A stretch of DNA of 64,000 nucleotides from Lentzea flava (lineage in GTDB: Bacteria > Actinomycetota > Actinomycetes > Mycobacteriales > Pseudonocardiaceae): assembly GCF_014648475.1 (NCBI RefSeq), contig NZ_BMRE01000004.1, positions 222,324 to 286,323 of the forward strand, written 5' to 3'. Under the pieces are notes generated by a model, which made no database searches, was not told the origin of the DNA, and saw only the letters and a list, made by a program, of their open reading frames with translations. This document shows positions 25,982 through 34,336 of the stretch, piece after piece; position 1 is the first letter of the stretch, and each line of letters begins with the position of its first letter. The translations under genes and the position numbers were made by a program.

Positions 25982-26815
25982 GTGGCGGACTCCGTGCGTG
26001 ACGAGTTTCCCCCGCACGGTGTCGATCTCCTCAATCCCAGCCCGGCGCGGGTGTACGATTTCCTGCTCGGCGGCGACTACTGCTACGAGACCGACCGGCG
26101 GTTCGGTGAGCAGGCGTTGCGGGTCTTCCCGAAGCTGAGGGCCGTGGCACGGGCGAACAGGCTGTTCCTGCACCGGGTGGTGCGATATCTGCTGCGGCGT
26201 GGTGTGCGGCAGTTCGTGGACATCGGGGCGGGCCTGCCGACGATGGGGCACACGCACCAGGTGGCCGACGTCTTCGCACCGGGTGAGAGTCAGGTGGTCT
26301 ACGTCGATCACGAACCGGTGACGGTCGCGCACTCGCGGGTGTTGCTGGACCGCGACGGTGACGAGAAGCGCCACGCGGCCGTGCACGCCGACCTGCGCGA
26401 CCCCGACCGGCTGTGGCAGCAGGTGGCCGCCACCGGTGTGGTGGACCTCGACCGGCCCGTCGCGGTGCTGCTGATCGCGGTGCTGCACCTGCGGCAGCTC
26501 GATTCCCGTGGCGTGGACGTCGGGCCGCGGGCGGTGGCCAGGTACCGCGAGCTGTGCCGTCCTGGTTCGTACCTCGCCATCTCGCATCTCACCGACGAGG
26601 GCGTGCCGATCAGGGCCAAGCTCGCCGCCTTCGCCGAGCTGGCCGCGGTGTGGCGGTCGAAGCAGGAGGTCGAGGCCCTGTTCGGCGACTTCGAGCTCGT
26701 CGAGCCGGGGGTGACGTGGACGGCGTCGTGGCATCCGGAGGAAACCGTGCGGGACGCCGGGTTCGCGGTGCCGGGCGAGTCCGCGATGTGGGCAGGGGTC
26801 GGCCGCAAGGTGTGA
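25982..26815 (+). CDS. SAM-dependent methyltransferase of the DUF574 type
   Basis: A protein of about 277 residues (GTG 25982; an in-frame GTG at 25973 is an alternative). It begins with the family motif NPSPARVYDFLLGG at about 18-31, has SAM-binding FVDIGAGLPTMG at about 77-88, and a second acidic loop VYVDHEP. This actinobacteria-specific family is very numerous in Streptomyces and relatives; its substrates are unknown. It directly follows the frameshifted XRE gene and is convergent with the histidine kinase, whose stop codon is the next base. Confidence 0.85.
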   Translation: MADSVRDEFPPHGVDLLNPSPARVYDFLLGGDYCYETDRRFGEQALRVFPKLRAVARANRLFLHRVVRYLLRRGVRQFVDIGAGLPTMGHTHQVADVFAPGESQVVYVDHEPVTVAHSRVLLDRDGDEKRHAAVHADLRDPDRLWQQVAATGVVDLDRPVAVLLIAVLHLRQLDSRGVDVGPRAVARYRELCRPGSYLAISHLTDEGVPIRAKLAAFAELAAVWRSKQEVEALFGDFELVEPGVTWTASWHPEETVRDAGFAVPGESAMWAGVGRKV

Positions 26816-27646
26816 TCACGTCGGCACGAACGCCGGCAGGACCGCGTCCACCTGGAAACCGCCGTCGTCCGTCGGCCCCGCGGTGAGGGTGCCGCCGACC
26901 ATCTCCACGCGTCCGCGCAAACCCAGCAGGCCCGAGCCGGGACGGGGTGGCGCGGTGTCCGGTGTGGACGACGGGGCCGTGTTGCGGATGACGGCCCGGA
27001 CCGTGCTCGGTCCACAGTGGATCGTGATCTCGGTGTGCGCGCCGGGAGCGTGCTTGTGCACGTTGGTCAGAGACTCCTGGACCACCCGGTACATCGTGCG
27101 GCGGACGGCGGGGGAGACGATGTCGGCGTCGCCGTGCTCGGTGAGGGTGACTTCGAGGCCGGTCGCGGCGGAGTCGGCCACCAGGTTGGCGAGGCGGTCG
27201 GGCAGCACGTCCGGGATGCGCGCGGTGCGGCCGGAACGCAGGACGCCCACCAGGTCGCGGAGTTCGGCCAACGCCTCACGGCCCGCGGTGCGGAGTTCTT
27301 CCGCGGCGTTGCGCGTGTCGTCGTCTTTGGCTGCCACGCGCAACGCACCGGCGTGCAGCACCATGCGGTTCAGGCGGTGTGTCACGACGTCGTGCATCTC
27401 CGCGGCCAGCCTCGTGCGCTCGTCGGCGCGGGCCTGCTCGGCCACGAGGTCGCGCTCGCGTTCGGCGCGGTCGGTGAGGGCCTGGGTGAGCTTGCGCCGG
27501 GTCGCCAGGTAGAGGCCGGCCAGTCCGGCGATCACGAGGATCGCCAGGCCGAGGAAAGCGATTGCCGCCGTGTGCGGGGTGAAGCCGTGCCAGACCTCCG
27601 GTGCTGCCGCGGGCAGCACCGTTGCGAGGTCTCCTGCCCGCTTCAC
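26816..27646 (-). CDS. Orphan NarL-type sensor histidine kinase
   Basis: A 276-residue kinase with one membrane segment (about 27-48, AIAFLGLAILVIAGLAGLYL) and no extracytoplasmic sensor. The dimerisation helix carries the phosphoacceptor in AEMHDVVTHRLNRMV (HisKA_3, His about 85). The ATPase domain has an N-box VVQESLTNVHKHA and a G-box GSGLLGLRGRVEMVGG. Such kinases normally pair with a LuxR-type response regulator, but none is adjacent: the flanking genes are a convergent methyltransferase and another methyltransferase. It may act on a distant regulator. Confidence 0.88.
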   Translation of the reverse strand: MKRAGDLATVLPAAAPEVWHGFTPHTAAIAFLGLAILVIAGLAGLYLATRRKLTQALTDRAERERDLVAEQARADERTRLAAEMHDVVTHRLNRMVLHAGALRVAAKDDDTRNAAEELRTAGREALAELRDLVGVLRSGRTARIPDVLPDRLANLVADSAATGLEVTLTEHGDADIVSPAVRRTMYRVVQESLTNVHKHAPGAHTEITIHCGPSTVRAVIRNTAPSSTPDTAPPRPGSGLLGLRGRVEMVGGTLTAGPTDDGGFQVDAVLPAFVPT

Positions 27647-27772
27647 GCGGGTGACGATACTGCCGGGTAGGTGCTCCAGATCACCTACTGGAGCAGGGGA
27701 CGGACCCTACTTTCGCAGGTGGCGACGTCCGGCTTTTCCGCCTGCCGGACACGTGCGTCCGCTGGGAGCGCG

Positions 27773-28477
27773 TCAGTCCTTTCGGAACAACGCCGTCCAG
27801 AGGAAGGACTTCCCGAACGCGGCGGACGAGGCGGGTTCCTCCGTCATCCGGCGCAGCTCGACCTCGACGAAATCCTGGAAGATCCACCGCAGGTCCTCGG
27901 GGTGGTAGCCGACGCCGCCGTTCAGGCCGGCCTGCCGGTACAGCTCCGCGTCCGGCGTGGCGGTGCCCTCCTCGGCGGTGAAGCAGGTCAGCGCGAAGTG
28001 GCCGCCGGGCGCGAGCGCGCGGTCCAGCAGTGCGAGGTAGCTGATCCGGCGGTGCGGTGGCAGGTGGTGGAAGCAGCCAGAGTCGTAGATCAGGTCGTAC
28101 GTGCCCTCGGTGGCGAACGCGTCGCCGTGGCGGAACCGGACGTCCAGGCCCTCGCCGCGTTCGGACGCCCACGCGATGGCCGTGGCCGAGATGTCCACGG
28201 CGTCGACCTCGAACCCGTTGCGCGCCAGGAAGATGGCGTTGCGGCCCGGCCCGCAGCCCACGTCGAGCGCCCGGCCCGCACGGAGCAGGCCGCGGTCGAC
28301 GTAGCTCACCAGGTTCTCGTCCGGCTTGGCCACGAAGAACGGGACCTCGCGGTCCCGGTCCGCGTAGAAGCGGTCCCACCAGTCGCCCGCGCGCTCGGTC
28401 CAGCGGTCGGCTTCCGGTGCGAAGAGACCGTCGAGCAGAACGAGGACGTCGTCGACCGAACGGATGTGCCGCTGCAT
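27773..28477 (-). CDS. Class I SAM-dependent methyltransferase
   Basis: A 234-residue protein with the SAM motif ALDVGCGPGRNAIFLAR at about 71-87 and a second acidic position VDAVDIS. The 'RFYADRDREVPFFV' N-terminal region is shared with thiopurine/tellurite-resistance-like methyltransferases. FHHLPPHRR and a GHFALTCF strand complete the Rossmann core. No neighbouring gene indicates the substrate. Start ATG 28477. Confidence 0.82.
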   Translation of the reverse strand: MQRHIRSVDDVLVLLDGLFAPEADRWTERAGDWWDRFYADRDREVPFFVAKPDENLVSYVDRGLLRAGRALDVGCGPGRNAIFLARNGFEVDAVDISATAIAWASERGEGLDVRFRHGDAFATEGTYDLIYDSGCFHHLPPHRRISYLALLDRALAPGGHFALTCFTAEEGTATPDAELYRQAGLNGGVGYHPEDLRWIFQDFVEVELRRMTEEPASSAAFGKSFLWTALFRKD

Positions 28478-28510
28478 GAAAACCCCCAGGTAGAAGGCTT
28501 TCAGTCTACC

Positions 28511-29461
28511 TCAGAGGCCTCCTTCGCTCAGGCGCTTGCGGTAGCCGCGGGCACCCTCGGAGCCGACGTTTTCGTGGTAGTCGACGCCGCCCGGATTCGT
28601 CTGCACGTGGTAGTACGTGGCGCCCCACAGGCTGCCGGCCACCGAGTCGTCGAAGTGGATGAGGTTCCCGTACTTGTAGCCCTTCTGGTACGGGGTGAGC
28701 GCGGTGGTCCTGATCGAGTACTCGGTGGCGATCACCGGCTTGCCCGGCCACTTCGAGGCGCACCGCGACAGGGTTTCGGCGTAGGTCAGCTCGTTGTAGC
28801 TGCCCTGGCGGGTGAAGCTGCCGTCGTCGGGGTTGCTGTAGAAGTGCACGCCGACGAAGTCGCACTTCTTGACGGCGTCGACGAAGTTCGGGTTGGCGTA
28901 CCACGTGTCGGGGTTCGTGCCCTTGTTCGGCGAGAGCGCGGTGCCGCAGATCTTGGCTCCGGGGAAGGTCTCCCGGATGCGGTCGATCGTGACGCTGAGG
29001 TTGTAACCGTAGACCCACGGGTCGGCGACGCGGATGTTCGGCTCGTTGCCCAGCTCGATGATGCACTTGTCCGCGCCGGAGCGGATCTTCTTGTACTCGA
29101 AGAAGCGCGAGTCGCGGATCTCGGCGACCGCCCGGTTCGGGTCGATCACGTTGTCGGTGTCGCCCGTGACCGTCCGGACGATGAGGAAGTTCGTTGCGCC
29201 GCAGGCGGTCCACACGTGGTCGGGGTAGTTGGCCCACGGGCCGGGCATGCCCCAGCCGGTGACGACCTTGGCGAGGTTGGCCGCCTGGTTGGTGATGGCG
29301 TCGAGCCAGGTCTGGTAGCCGTCGGTGAGCAACGGGCCGTGCGCCCGGTAGTGCGGGGCCGCCGAGGCCTGCCCAGGCAGCGACGCCACGCCCGCCGCCG
29401 CGATGGCACCCGCCGCGAGCTTGCCCATCGCGCGGCGGCTGTACTGCTTCTCGCCGGCCAT
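28511..29461 (-). CDS. Secreted glycoside-hydrolase-like TIM-barrel protein (clan A type)
   Basis: A 316-residue protein. ATG 29461 has GGGAG 8 nt upstream and gives a twin-arginine-type signal (SRRAMGKLAAGAIAAAG) with cleavage expected after ASA. The mature part has the clan A catalytic pair: an acid/base Glu in CIIELGNEPN and a nucleophile Glu in PVIATEYSI, on predicted strands 4 and 7. A GVHFYSNPDD loop and a terminal ATYYHVQTN strand fit a GH5/GH39-like barrel. The sugar substrate cannot be told. An upstream in-frame extension belongs to a decayed neighbour. Confidence 0.75.
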   Translation of the reverse strand: MAGEKQYSRRAMGKLAAGAIAAAGVASLPGQASAAPHYRAHGPLLTDGYQTWLDAITNQAANLAKVVTGWGMPGPWANYPDHVWTACGATNFLIVRTVTGDTDNVIDPNRAVAEIRDSRFFEYKKIRSGADKCIIELGNEPNIRVADPWVYGYNLSVTIDRIRETFPGAKICGTALSPNKGTNPDTWYANPNFVDAVKKCDFVGVHFYSNPDDGSFTRQGSYNELTYAETLSRCASKWPGKPVIATEYSIRTTALTPYQKGYKYGNLIHFDDSVAGSLWGATYYHVQTNPGGVDYHENVGSEGARGYRKRLSEGGL

Positions 29462-29540
29462 CGCCGGTCTCCCTTCGTCGAGGAACGCCGACAGGCAACA
29501 CCTCCGGGATATGAGAGCCGGTATGTGAGCGGTATGCGGG

Positions 29541-29790
29541 TCAGCACACCACCTGGAGGTGGACGGGGCGGTCGATGGACGCCCTGGTGAGCGTGACGGT
29601 GGTGATCTGCACCGAGACGCTCGCGGCGTGACCCAGACCAGCGCGGGCTCGTAGTCGAAGCCGTTGCTCCTGCCCGGCTCACCCACGTTCGCGAGAACCG
29701 CGCACCGGTCGATCAGATCGGCGAAGTAGACCGTGTACTGGCCACGGCCCGTGCGTTCGATCCGCTGCACGCACATCGGCGGAGGCGCGG
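29541..29790 (-). pseudogene. Remnant of a beta-sandwich domain gene
   Basis: On the minus strand VQRIERTGRGQYTVYFADLI, then RCAVLANVGEP, continues after a frame change into GHAASVSVQITTVTLTRASI and ends DRPVHLQVVC at a stop (29541). This matches a small secreted beta-domain found in actinobacterial and phage-tail-like proteins (pattern R-x-G-x-GQY-x-V-x-F ... F-x-L-x-V-x-C). The N-terminal part is missing and one frameshift lies near 29655. No ribosome site. It probably represents a decayed gene upstream of the glycosidase. Confidence 0.5.
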
Positions 29791-29840
29791 ACCTTCTCAC
29801 CGAGGTAGCCGGCAGTTCGGAATCAGGCGATCTGTTCCAC

Positions 29841-30203
29841 TCAGAACGGTTCGTAGCAGTCGTACGTCTCGATGGAGCTGATCAGCCCGTCGCGCAACTC
29901 GAAGAACTGCGCGATGTGCGCGACGAGCTGGTCACCTGTCCGCAGCACGCCGGTCCACGTCAGGCGGACGATCGCGGTGTCGCCGGACCGCAGGGTCGAG
30001 TGCACGTCGTACTTCTGGCTGGACAACAACTCCGCGCCCTTGGCGGAGGCCGTCAGCATCGCGGCCAACGGCATTCGCTCGCCCATCGGCTTGATCAGGT
30101 TCGGGTGCTCGACCGTCACAGCGTCGGCGGTGAAGTACTGGCGCAGCTCGTCGCCGGACCGTCCGGCTTCGAGGGCTCGGTGCAGTGCGTGGATGGCGTC
30201 CAT
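29841..30203 (-). CDS. SnoaL-like/NTF2-fold protein
   Basis: A 120-residue protein of the NTF2-like fold (MDAIHALHRALEAGRSGDEL, then TVEHPNLIKPMGER, AIVRLTWTGVLRTGDQLVAH, FFELRDGLISSIETYDCYEP). These proteins bind or isomerise small hydrophobic molecules; many are of unknown substrate. The start at 30203 is preferred because an upstream in-frame ATG lies inside the operator palindrome. It diverges from a MarR-type gene across that 28-bp palindrome, so it is very probably the regulator's target. Confidence 0.8.
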   Translation of the reverse strand: MDAIHALHRALEAGRSGDELRQYFTADAVTVEHPNLIKPMGERMPLAAMLTASAKGAELLSSQKYDVHSTLRSGDTAIVRLTWTGVLRTGDQLVAHIAQFFELRDGLISSIETYDCYEPF

Positions 30204-30207
30204 GTGC

Positions 30208-30235
30208 ACAACCATAGTTGTACAACTGTGGTTGT
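30208..30235. promoter_or_regulatory. 28-bp palindromic operator of the MarR/SnoaL divergon
   Basis: ACAACCATAGTTGT is followed directly by ACAACTGTGGTTGT; as inverted arms the two 14-mers agree at 13 of 14 positions. Each arm is itself nearly symmetric (ACAAC...GTTGT). It occupies almost the whole gap between the divergent starts, so binding would block both promoters. Assigned to the adjacent MarR protein by position. Confidence 0.75.
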
Positions 30236-30246
30236 CAATGTTTAGG

Positions 30247-30702
30247 ATGCCTGCTGTGGACCTGATGCGGCTCGACCTCGCGACCCTCGCCTACCTGGCG
30301 GGCAGCTCCGCGAACGACGCGATCCTGGCGCGGCTGCACGAGATCGGGCACGCCGGTGTCCGCATCTCGCACGGCTACGTGATCCAGCACCTGATCGAGG
30401 GCGCGCCGACGGTGTCGGAGCTGGGGGAGCTGCTCGGCGTCACCCAGCAGGCCGCGTCCAAGCAGCTGCTCGAACTGGAACGCCTCGGCTACGTCGAACG
30501 GGTGCCGGACCCGGTGGACAGCAGGGTGCGCCGGGCACGGCTCACCGCTCGCGGCCGGCAGCTGGTCGAGGACAGCCGCCGGCTCCGGCGCGAGCTGGAC
30601 GTGCCCGGTGACGCCGCGGCGAAGCGGGCGCTGATCCGGCTGCTCGACGCGACCGGGGGCACGGAGAAGGTGCTGAAGCGTCAGGTGGTTCCCGGCGATT
30701 AG
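30247..30702 (+). CDS. MarR-family transcriptional regulator
   Basis: A 151-residue winged-helix regulator: GVRISHGYVIQHLIEGAPTV, then the helix-turn-helix LGELLGVTQQAASKQLLELE and the wing VERVPDPVDSRVRRARLTA. ATGs at 30238 and 30247 are both possible. There is no ribosome site and the operator ends at 30235, so a leaderless transcript is likely. MarR proteins usually repress a divergent enzyme gene and release DNA on binding a phenolic or similar ligand; here the SnoaL-like gene is the natural target. Its stop codon overlaps that of the convergent DUF4082 gene by 4 bp. Confidence 0.88.
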   Translation: MPAVDLMRLDLATLAYLAGSSANDAILARLHEIGHAGVRISHGYVIQHLIEGAPTVSELGELLGVTQQAASKQLLELERLGYVERVPDPVDSRVRRARLTARGRQLVEDSRRLRRELDVPGDAAAKRALIRLLDATGGTEKVLKRQVVPGD

Positions 30703-31526
30703 GACTGGAAGATCGGCTGGATCCAGTAGTTGCTGGCGTTCCACGTCTCGGAGGGGAATCCGCCGCCGTAGCGGTACACGCCGGCGTTCACCGGCGTGTG
30801 GAACGGGGTCTGCGCGAGGCGGCCCACGAAGTAGCTTTCCGTTGAGAGGTAACCACCTGACGGCGTGTAGTAGGAGACGACGTACTCGTTGCCCGGTGCG
30901 ACGGGAACCGGTGTGCTGAAGTCGATCCGTTGCCCGTACTCGGCGCCGGGCGCCTCCTGCACGGCCAGCAGGACGCCGTTCGACGACCACACCCGTGCCG
31001 TCACGGGACCTGTGTAGTTGCCCCGCCGGAGGTGCATGCCGACCAGCGATCCCGGGCGGTCGACGGTGGTGCGGACGCCGAGCTCCACGGCCTGGTCGTC
31101 GATGTCCCTCACGACGGGCTTCGGGATGTGCTGCAGAGCGAGGAAAGTCTCGTGCGGCACCGGCGGCAGGGTGGTGCCGCCGACGTGGATCGTGCGCGAG
31201 ACGGTGATGGGGCCGGCGGTCGACGCGGTGTGGGCGCGCGCCTTGATCGTCACCGGGCCCTGGGTGTCGGGGGTGAACACGAACGTCCAGCTCTCGGTGT
31301 GGGCGTCGGTCGACGCCCAGGTCGCGCCGTCGTCCGTGGAGATCTCGACCTCGGTGATGCCGCCTGCCTCGCCGTTGTAGGCGCCGCCGATGACGAGCAG
31401 CGGTTCGCCGAGTGCGACGGAGGCTTCCGCGGTCGGGGAGAAGAGGGTGGCCTGCGGGTTGTCGGCCGCGAACGCCGGGGTGGGGGAGAGCAGGACAAGT
31501 GCCAGCAGTACTGCTAATCGCCTCAT
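30699..31526 (-). CDS. Secreted DUF4082 domain protein
   Basis: A 275-residue protein with a Sec signal peptide (MRRLAVLLALVLLSPTPAFA). An Ig-like domain follows at about 30-115 (FSPTAEASVALGEPLLVIGG, EISTDDGATWAS). The C-terminal DUF4082 domain covers about 125-275 (ELGVRTTVDRPGSLVGMHLR, ARVWSSNG, EYVVSYYTPSGGY, GVYRYGGGFPSETWNASNYW). DUF4082 occurs in extracellular carbohydrate-active or adhesion proteins; no catalytic residues are seen. It is convergent with the MarR gene and divergent from the permease. Confidence 0.85.
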   Translation of the reverse strand: MRRLAVLLALVLLSPTPAFAADNPQATLFSPTAEASVALGEPLLVIGGAYNGEAGGITEVEISTDDGATWASTDAHTESWTFVFTPDTQGPVTIKARAHTASTAGPITVSRTIHVGGTTLPPVPHETFLALQHIPKPVVRDIDDQAVELGVRTTVDRPGSLVGMHLRRGNYTGPVTARVWSSNGVLLAVQEAPGAEYGQRIDFSTPVPVAPGNEYVVSYYTPSGGYLSTESYFVGRLAQTPFHTPVNAGVYRYGGGFPSETWNASNYWIQPIFQS

Positions 31527-31593
31527 GTTCGGCAAGTCGTCGCCGTTGCGACCGCGGTTACGGTGATCCGCTGGATGACCTAGCGTTTGCGCC

Positions 31594-32835
31594 GTGCTGG
31601 CGCTTTCCATCCTGCTCCTGGTGGCCGTGCTGGTCTGCGCGGTCGTTCGACCGTGGGGCCTGCCCGAGGCGGCCGTGGCGGTGCCCGCGGCCGTCCTCGT
31701 CGTGCTGGTCGGCGCCCTGCCGGGAGACCACGTCGTGGACGAGGCGGTGCGGCTGGGGCCCGTGATCGGGTTCCTGGCCGCGATCCTCGTGCTCGCGCAG
31801 CTGTGCGACGACGAAGGGCTCTTCCACGCCTGCGGCACGTGGATGGCGCGGGCGTCCGGTGGGCGGCCGCGGACGTTGCTGGGCGGTGTGTTCGTCACGG
31901 CGTCGGTGATCACGGCGGTGCTCAGCCTGGACGCGACGGTCGTGCTGCTCACACCCGTGGTGTTCGCGACCGCCGCCCAGCTCGGGGTGCGGCCGAAGCC
32001 GCACGTCTACGCGTGCACGCACCTGTCCAACAGCGCGTCGTTGCTGCTGCCGGTGTCGAACCTGACGAACCTGCTGGCGTTCGCGTCGAGCGGGCTGAGC
32101 TTCACGCGGTTCGCGGCGTTGATGGCGTTGCCGTGGGTGGTGGCGATCGCGGTGGAGTACGTGGTGTTCCGGCGGTTCTTCCGGACTGATCTCGACGCGC
32201 CGGTGCACCCGTCGGACGCCGCTCCCGCGCGGGAGCTGCCGGTGTTCGCGCTCGTCACGGTCGGGTTGACGCTGGCGGGGTTCGTGGTGGCGTCGGCCAC
32301 CGGGATCGACCCGGCGTGGGCCGCGTGCGCCGGTGCCGTGGCGATGGCGGTGCGTGCGCTGGCCCGGCGCCGCACGTCGCCGGCCAAGATCGTGCAGGCG
32401 GCTTCGCTGCCGTTCCTCGCGTTCGTGCTCGGGCTGGGTGTCGTGGTGCGGGCGGTGGTCGACAACGGGCTCGACGACGCGCTGCGGCACGTCCTGCCGA
32501 GCGGCAACGGGCTGCCGGCGTTGCTCGGGGGCGCGGCGGTGGCGGCCGTGCTGGCCAACGTGATCAACAACCTGCCCGCCGTGCTCGTGCTGCTGCCGCT
32601 GGTCGTGCCGCTCGGGTCCGGCGCGGTGCTGGCGGTGCTGCTGGGCGTGAACCTGGGGCCGAACCTCACCTACGCCGGATCGCTCGCAACGTTGCTGTGG
32701 CGGCGGATCGTGCACGACCACGACACCGAGGTGAACCTGGCGGAGTTCACCAGGCTGGGCGTGCTCGCCGTGCCTGCCACGCTGGTCGGCGCGGTCGTGG
32801 CACTGTGGGCGTCCCTGCACGTGATCGGAGGTTGA
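31594..32835 (+). CDS. SLC13/ArsB-type ion permease
   Basis: A 413-residue membrane protein with about 11 hydrophobic segments, starting at GTG 31594 (VLALSILLLVAVLVCAVVRP). The re-entrant signature regions SLDATVVLLTPVVFA and THLSNSASLLLPVSNLTNLL, and the later NVINNLPAVLVLLPL, match the ArsB/NhaD/DASS ion-transporter superfamily (arsenite, sodium or dicarboxylate substrates). No ars genes flank it, so the substrate is open. The universal stress protein gene follows after 2 bp, indicating one transcript. Confidence 0.8.
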   Translation: MLALSILLLVAVLVCAVVRPWGLPEAAVAVPAAVLVVLVGALPGDHVVDEAVRLGPVIGFLAAILVLAQLCDDEGLFHACGTWMARASGGRPRTLLGGVFVTASVITAVLSLDATVVLLTPVVFATAAQLGVRPKPHVYACTHLSNSASLLLPVSNLTNLLAFASSGLSFTRFAALMALPWVVAIAVEYVVFRRFFRTDLDAPVHPSDAAPARELPVFALVTVGLTLAGFVVASATGIDPAWAACAGAVAMAVRALARRRTSPAKIVQAASLPFLAFVLGLGVVVRAVVDNGLDDALRHVLPSGNGLPALLGGAAVAAVLANVINNLPAVLVLLPLVVPLGSGAVLAVLLGVNLGPNLTYAGSLATLLWRRIVHDHDTEVNLAEFTRLGVLAVPATLVGAVVALWASLHVIGG

Positions 32836-32837
32836 CC

Positions 32838-33269
32838 ATGACGGTGGTCGTGTGGATCGCCGACGACACCTGGCAGTCCTGCGTCGACGCGGCGCGTGCG
32901 CACGGGTCCGAGTTCCTGCTGCTGCACGTCAGCGACCACGACGTGCCCGGTGCCGCCCACGGGGCGTTCGCCGGGCTCTTCGGCCGCCACCCGTCGCGCG
33001 ATCCCGGCAGGCAGGTCGACGACCTCGCCGCCGACCACGCCGCCGGGCTGCTGAAGGCGGCCGCCGAGCGTCTGGGCAAGCCGTGCACCACATCCGCCCG
33101 AGTCGGCCGGGTGGAGCACGAAGTCGTTGCGGCTGCGGAGAACGCGTCGTTGCTCGTGCTGTGCCGGGACGGCGACGTCAGCCACGCGGGGCCGCGCAGC
33201 CTGGGCCCGGCGACCCGGTTCGTCGTCGACCACGCGAGCTGCCCGGTGCTGCTGGTCTGGCCCACCTGA
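32838..33269 (+). CDS. Universal stress protein (UspA family)
   Basis: A 143-residue single Usp domain. ATG 32838 follows GGAGG closely. The C-terminal nucleotide signature G-x2-G-x9-G-like appears as GPRSLGPATRFVVDHASCPV with LLVW at the end. The first strand is MTVVVWIADDT. It is coupled to the ion permease, a common actinobacterial arrangement in which the Usp domain is thought to sense ATP and regulate the transporter. Confidence 0.8.
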   Translation: MTVVVWIADDTWQSCVDAARAHGSEFLLLHVSDHDVPGAAHGAFAGLFGRHPSRDPGRQVDDLAADHAAGLLKAAAERLGKPCTTSARVGRVEHEVVAAAENASLLVLCRDGDVSHAGPRSLGPATRFVVDHASCPVLLVWPT

Positions 33270-33287
33270 ACCTGCGTGAACGAAAAC

Positions 33288-33317
33288 TTGCGCGCACGCA
33301 CTTTTCTCTTCTAGTCT
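33288..33317 (+). promoter_or_regulatory. Candidate promoter of the 33348 gene
   Basis: TTGCGC (33288-33293) and TAGTCT (33312-33317) are separated by 18 bp, in a short AT-richer stretch. The transcript would start near 33324, giving a leader of about 24 nt with a GGAAGGGGG ribosome site. Prediction by eye. Confidence 0.4.
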
Positions 33318-33347
33318 CGGACCGCCGAGAGTGGAAGGGGGCACCTC

Positions 33348-34334
33348 ATGCGTGCCAAGGGCATCGCGTACGACACCGGTTTCGTGCGGCACGGCGAGAT
33401 CTCCGTGCCGGAGTTCGATCTCGACGTGGTCGCGCGGGATCTGCGGGTCATCAGGGACGAGCTGCACTGCAACGCCGTTCATCTCGTCGGGGGATCACCG
33501 CAGCGGCTGGAGGAGGCCGCGCGCGTCGCGGCCTCGCTGGGACTGGAGGTCTGGTTCTCGCCGTACCCGCTGGAGCTGACCCCGGCCGAGATCCTGGAGC
33601 TGTTCACCGACTGCGCGCGCCGGGCCGAGCGGATCCGCGTCGACGGCGCCGAAGTCGTGTTCGTCGCTGGCGTCGAGCTGAGCATCATGAACGACGGGTT
33701 CCTGCCAGGCGACGACGTGATGGACCGGGTGACCCGCCTGTTCGGTCAGACCGGGCAGCTGCAGGAGGTCAGTTCGCGGCTCAACGCGTTCCTGGCCGAG
33801 GCCGTGAGTGCGATCCGCGCGGAGTTCGGCGGGAAGATCACCTACGCCTGCATCCCGTTCGAGCGGGTCGACTGGAGCCTGTTCGACATCAGCTCGTTCG
33901 AGCTGATCAGGTCGGCGGAGGTTGCCGACCGGTACGCGGCCAGCATCAGAAACGTTGTGGCGCAAGGAAAGCCGGTGGCGATCACCGGGTTCGGCACCGC
34001 GGCCTGGCGCGGGTCGGGTGCCGTCGCGCCGCGCAGCATGGAGATCGTCGAGCACGACGAGGCCGGGCTGCCGGTGCGGGTGAAGGACGGCTACGTCCGC
34101 GACGAGCAGGAGCAGGCCGCGTACCTGCGCGAGGTGCTGGAGATCTTCGAGGCCGAGGGGGTGGACAGCGCGTTCGTGTACATGTTCGCGCTCACCAGCT
34201 ATCCGCACCGGCCGGACGAGCCGAGCCGTGACCTCGACATGGCCAGTCCCGGGATCGTGAAGGTCTACGACGACCTGCACTGGGAACCCAAGGCGGCGTT
34301 CGGTGCGGTCGCGGAGGCCTACGCGCGGATGTGA
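33348..34334 (+). CDS. Conserved TIM-barrel-like protein (often labelled 'abortive infection protein')
   Basis: A 328-residue protein (MRAKGIAYDTGFVRHGEISV). Repeating strand-helix units (CNAVHLVGGSPQRLEEAARV, LEVWFSPYPLEL, VVFVAGVELSIMNDGFLPGD, GKITYACIPFERVDWSLFDI, KPVAITGFGTAAWRG, SAFVYMFALTSYP) suggest a glycosidase-like barrel with Glu at the GVEL and end-of-strand positions. Close homologues in Streptomyces carry an 'abortive infection' label, for which I see no sequence basis: no HEPN, AbiEii or CAAX-protease motif is present. Function unknown; a hydrolase acting on a sugar-like ligand is plausible. Confidence 0.7.
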   Translation: MRAKGIAYDTGFVRHGEISVPEFDLDVVARDLRVIRDELHCNAVHLVGGSPQRLEEAARVAASLGLEVWFSPYPLELTPAEILELFTDCARRAERIRVDGAEVVFVAGVELSIMNDGFLPGDDVMDRVTRLFGQTGQLQEVSSRLNAFLAEAVSAIRAEFGGKITYACIPFERVDWSLFDISSFELIRSAEVADRYAASIRNVVAQGKPVAITGFGTAAWRGSGAVAPRSMEIVEHDEAGLPVRVKDGYVRDEQEQAAYLREVLEIFEAEGVDSAFVYMFALTSYPHRPDEPSRDLDMASPGIVKVYDDLHWEPKAAFGAVAEAYARM

Positions 34335-34336
34335 GT

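Noticed and set aside
33348..34334. Phage-defence (abortive infection) role for the barrel protein
   Set aside because: The name is an inherited label. No HEPN, nucleotidyltransferase or CAAX-protease motif is present, and the restriction island is 20 kb away.
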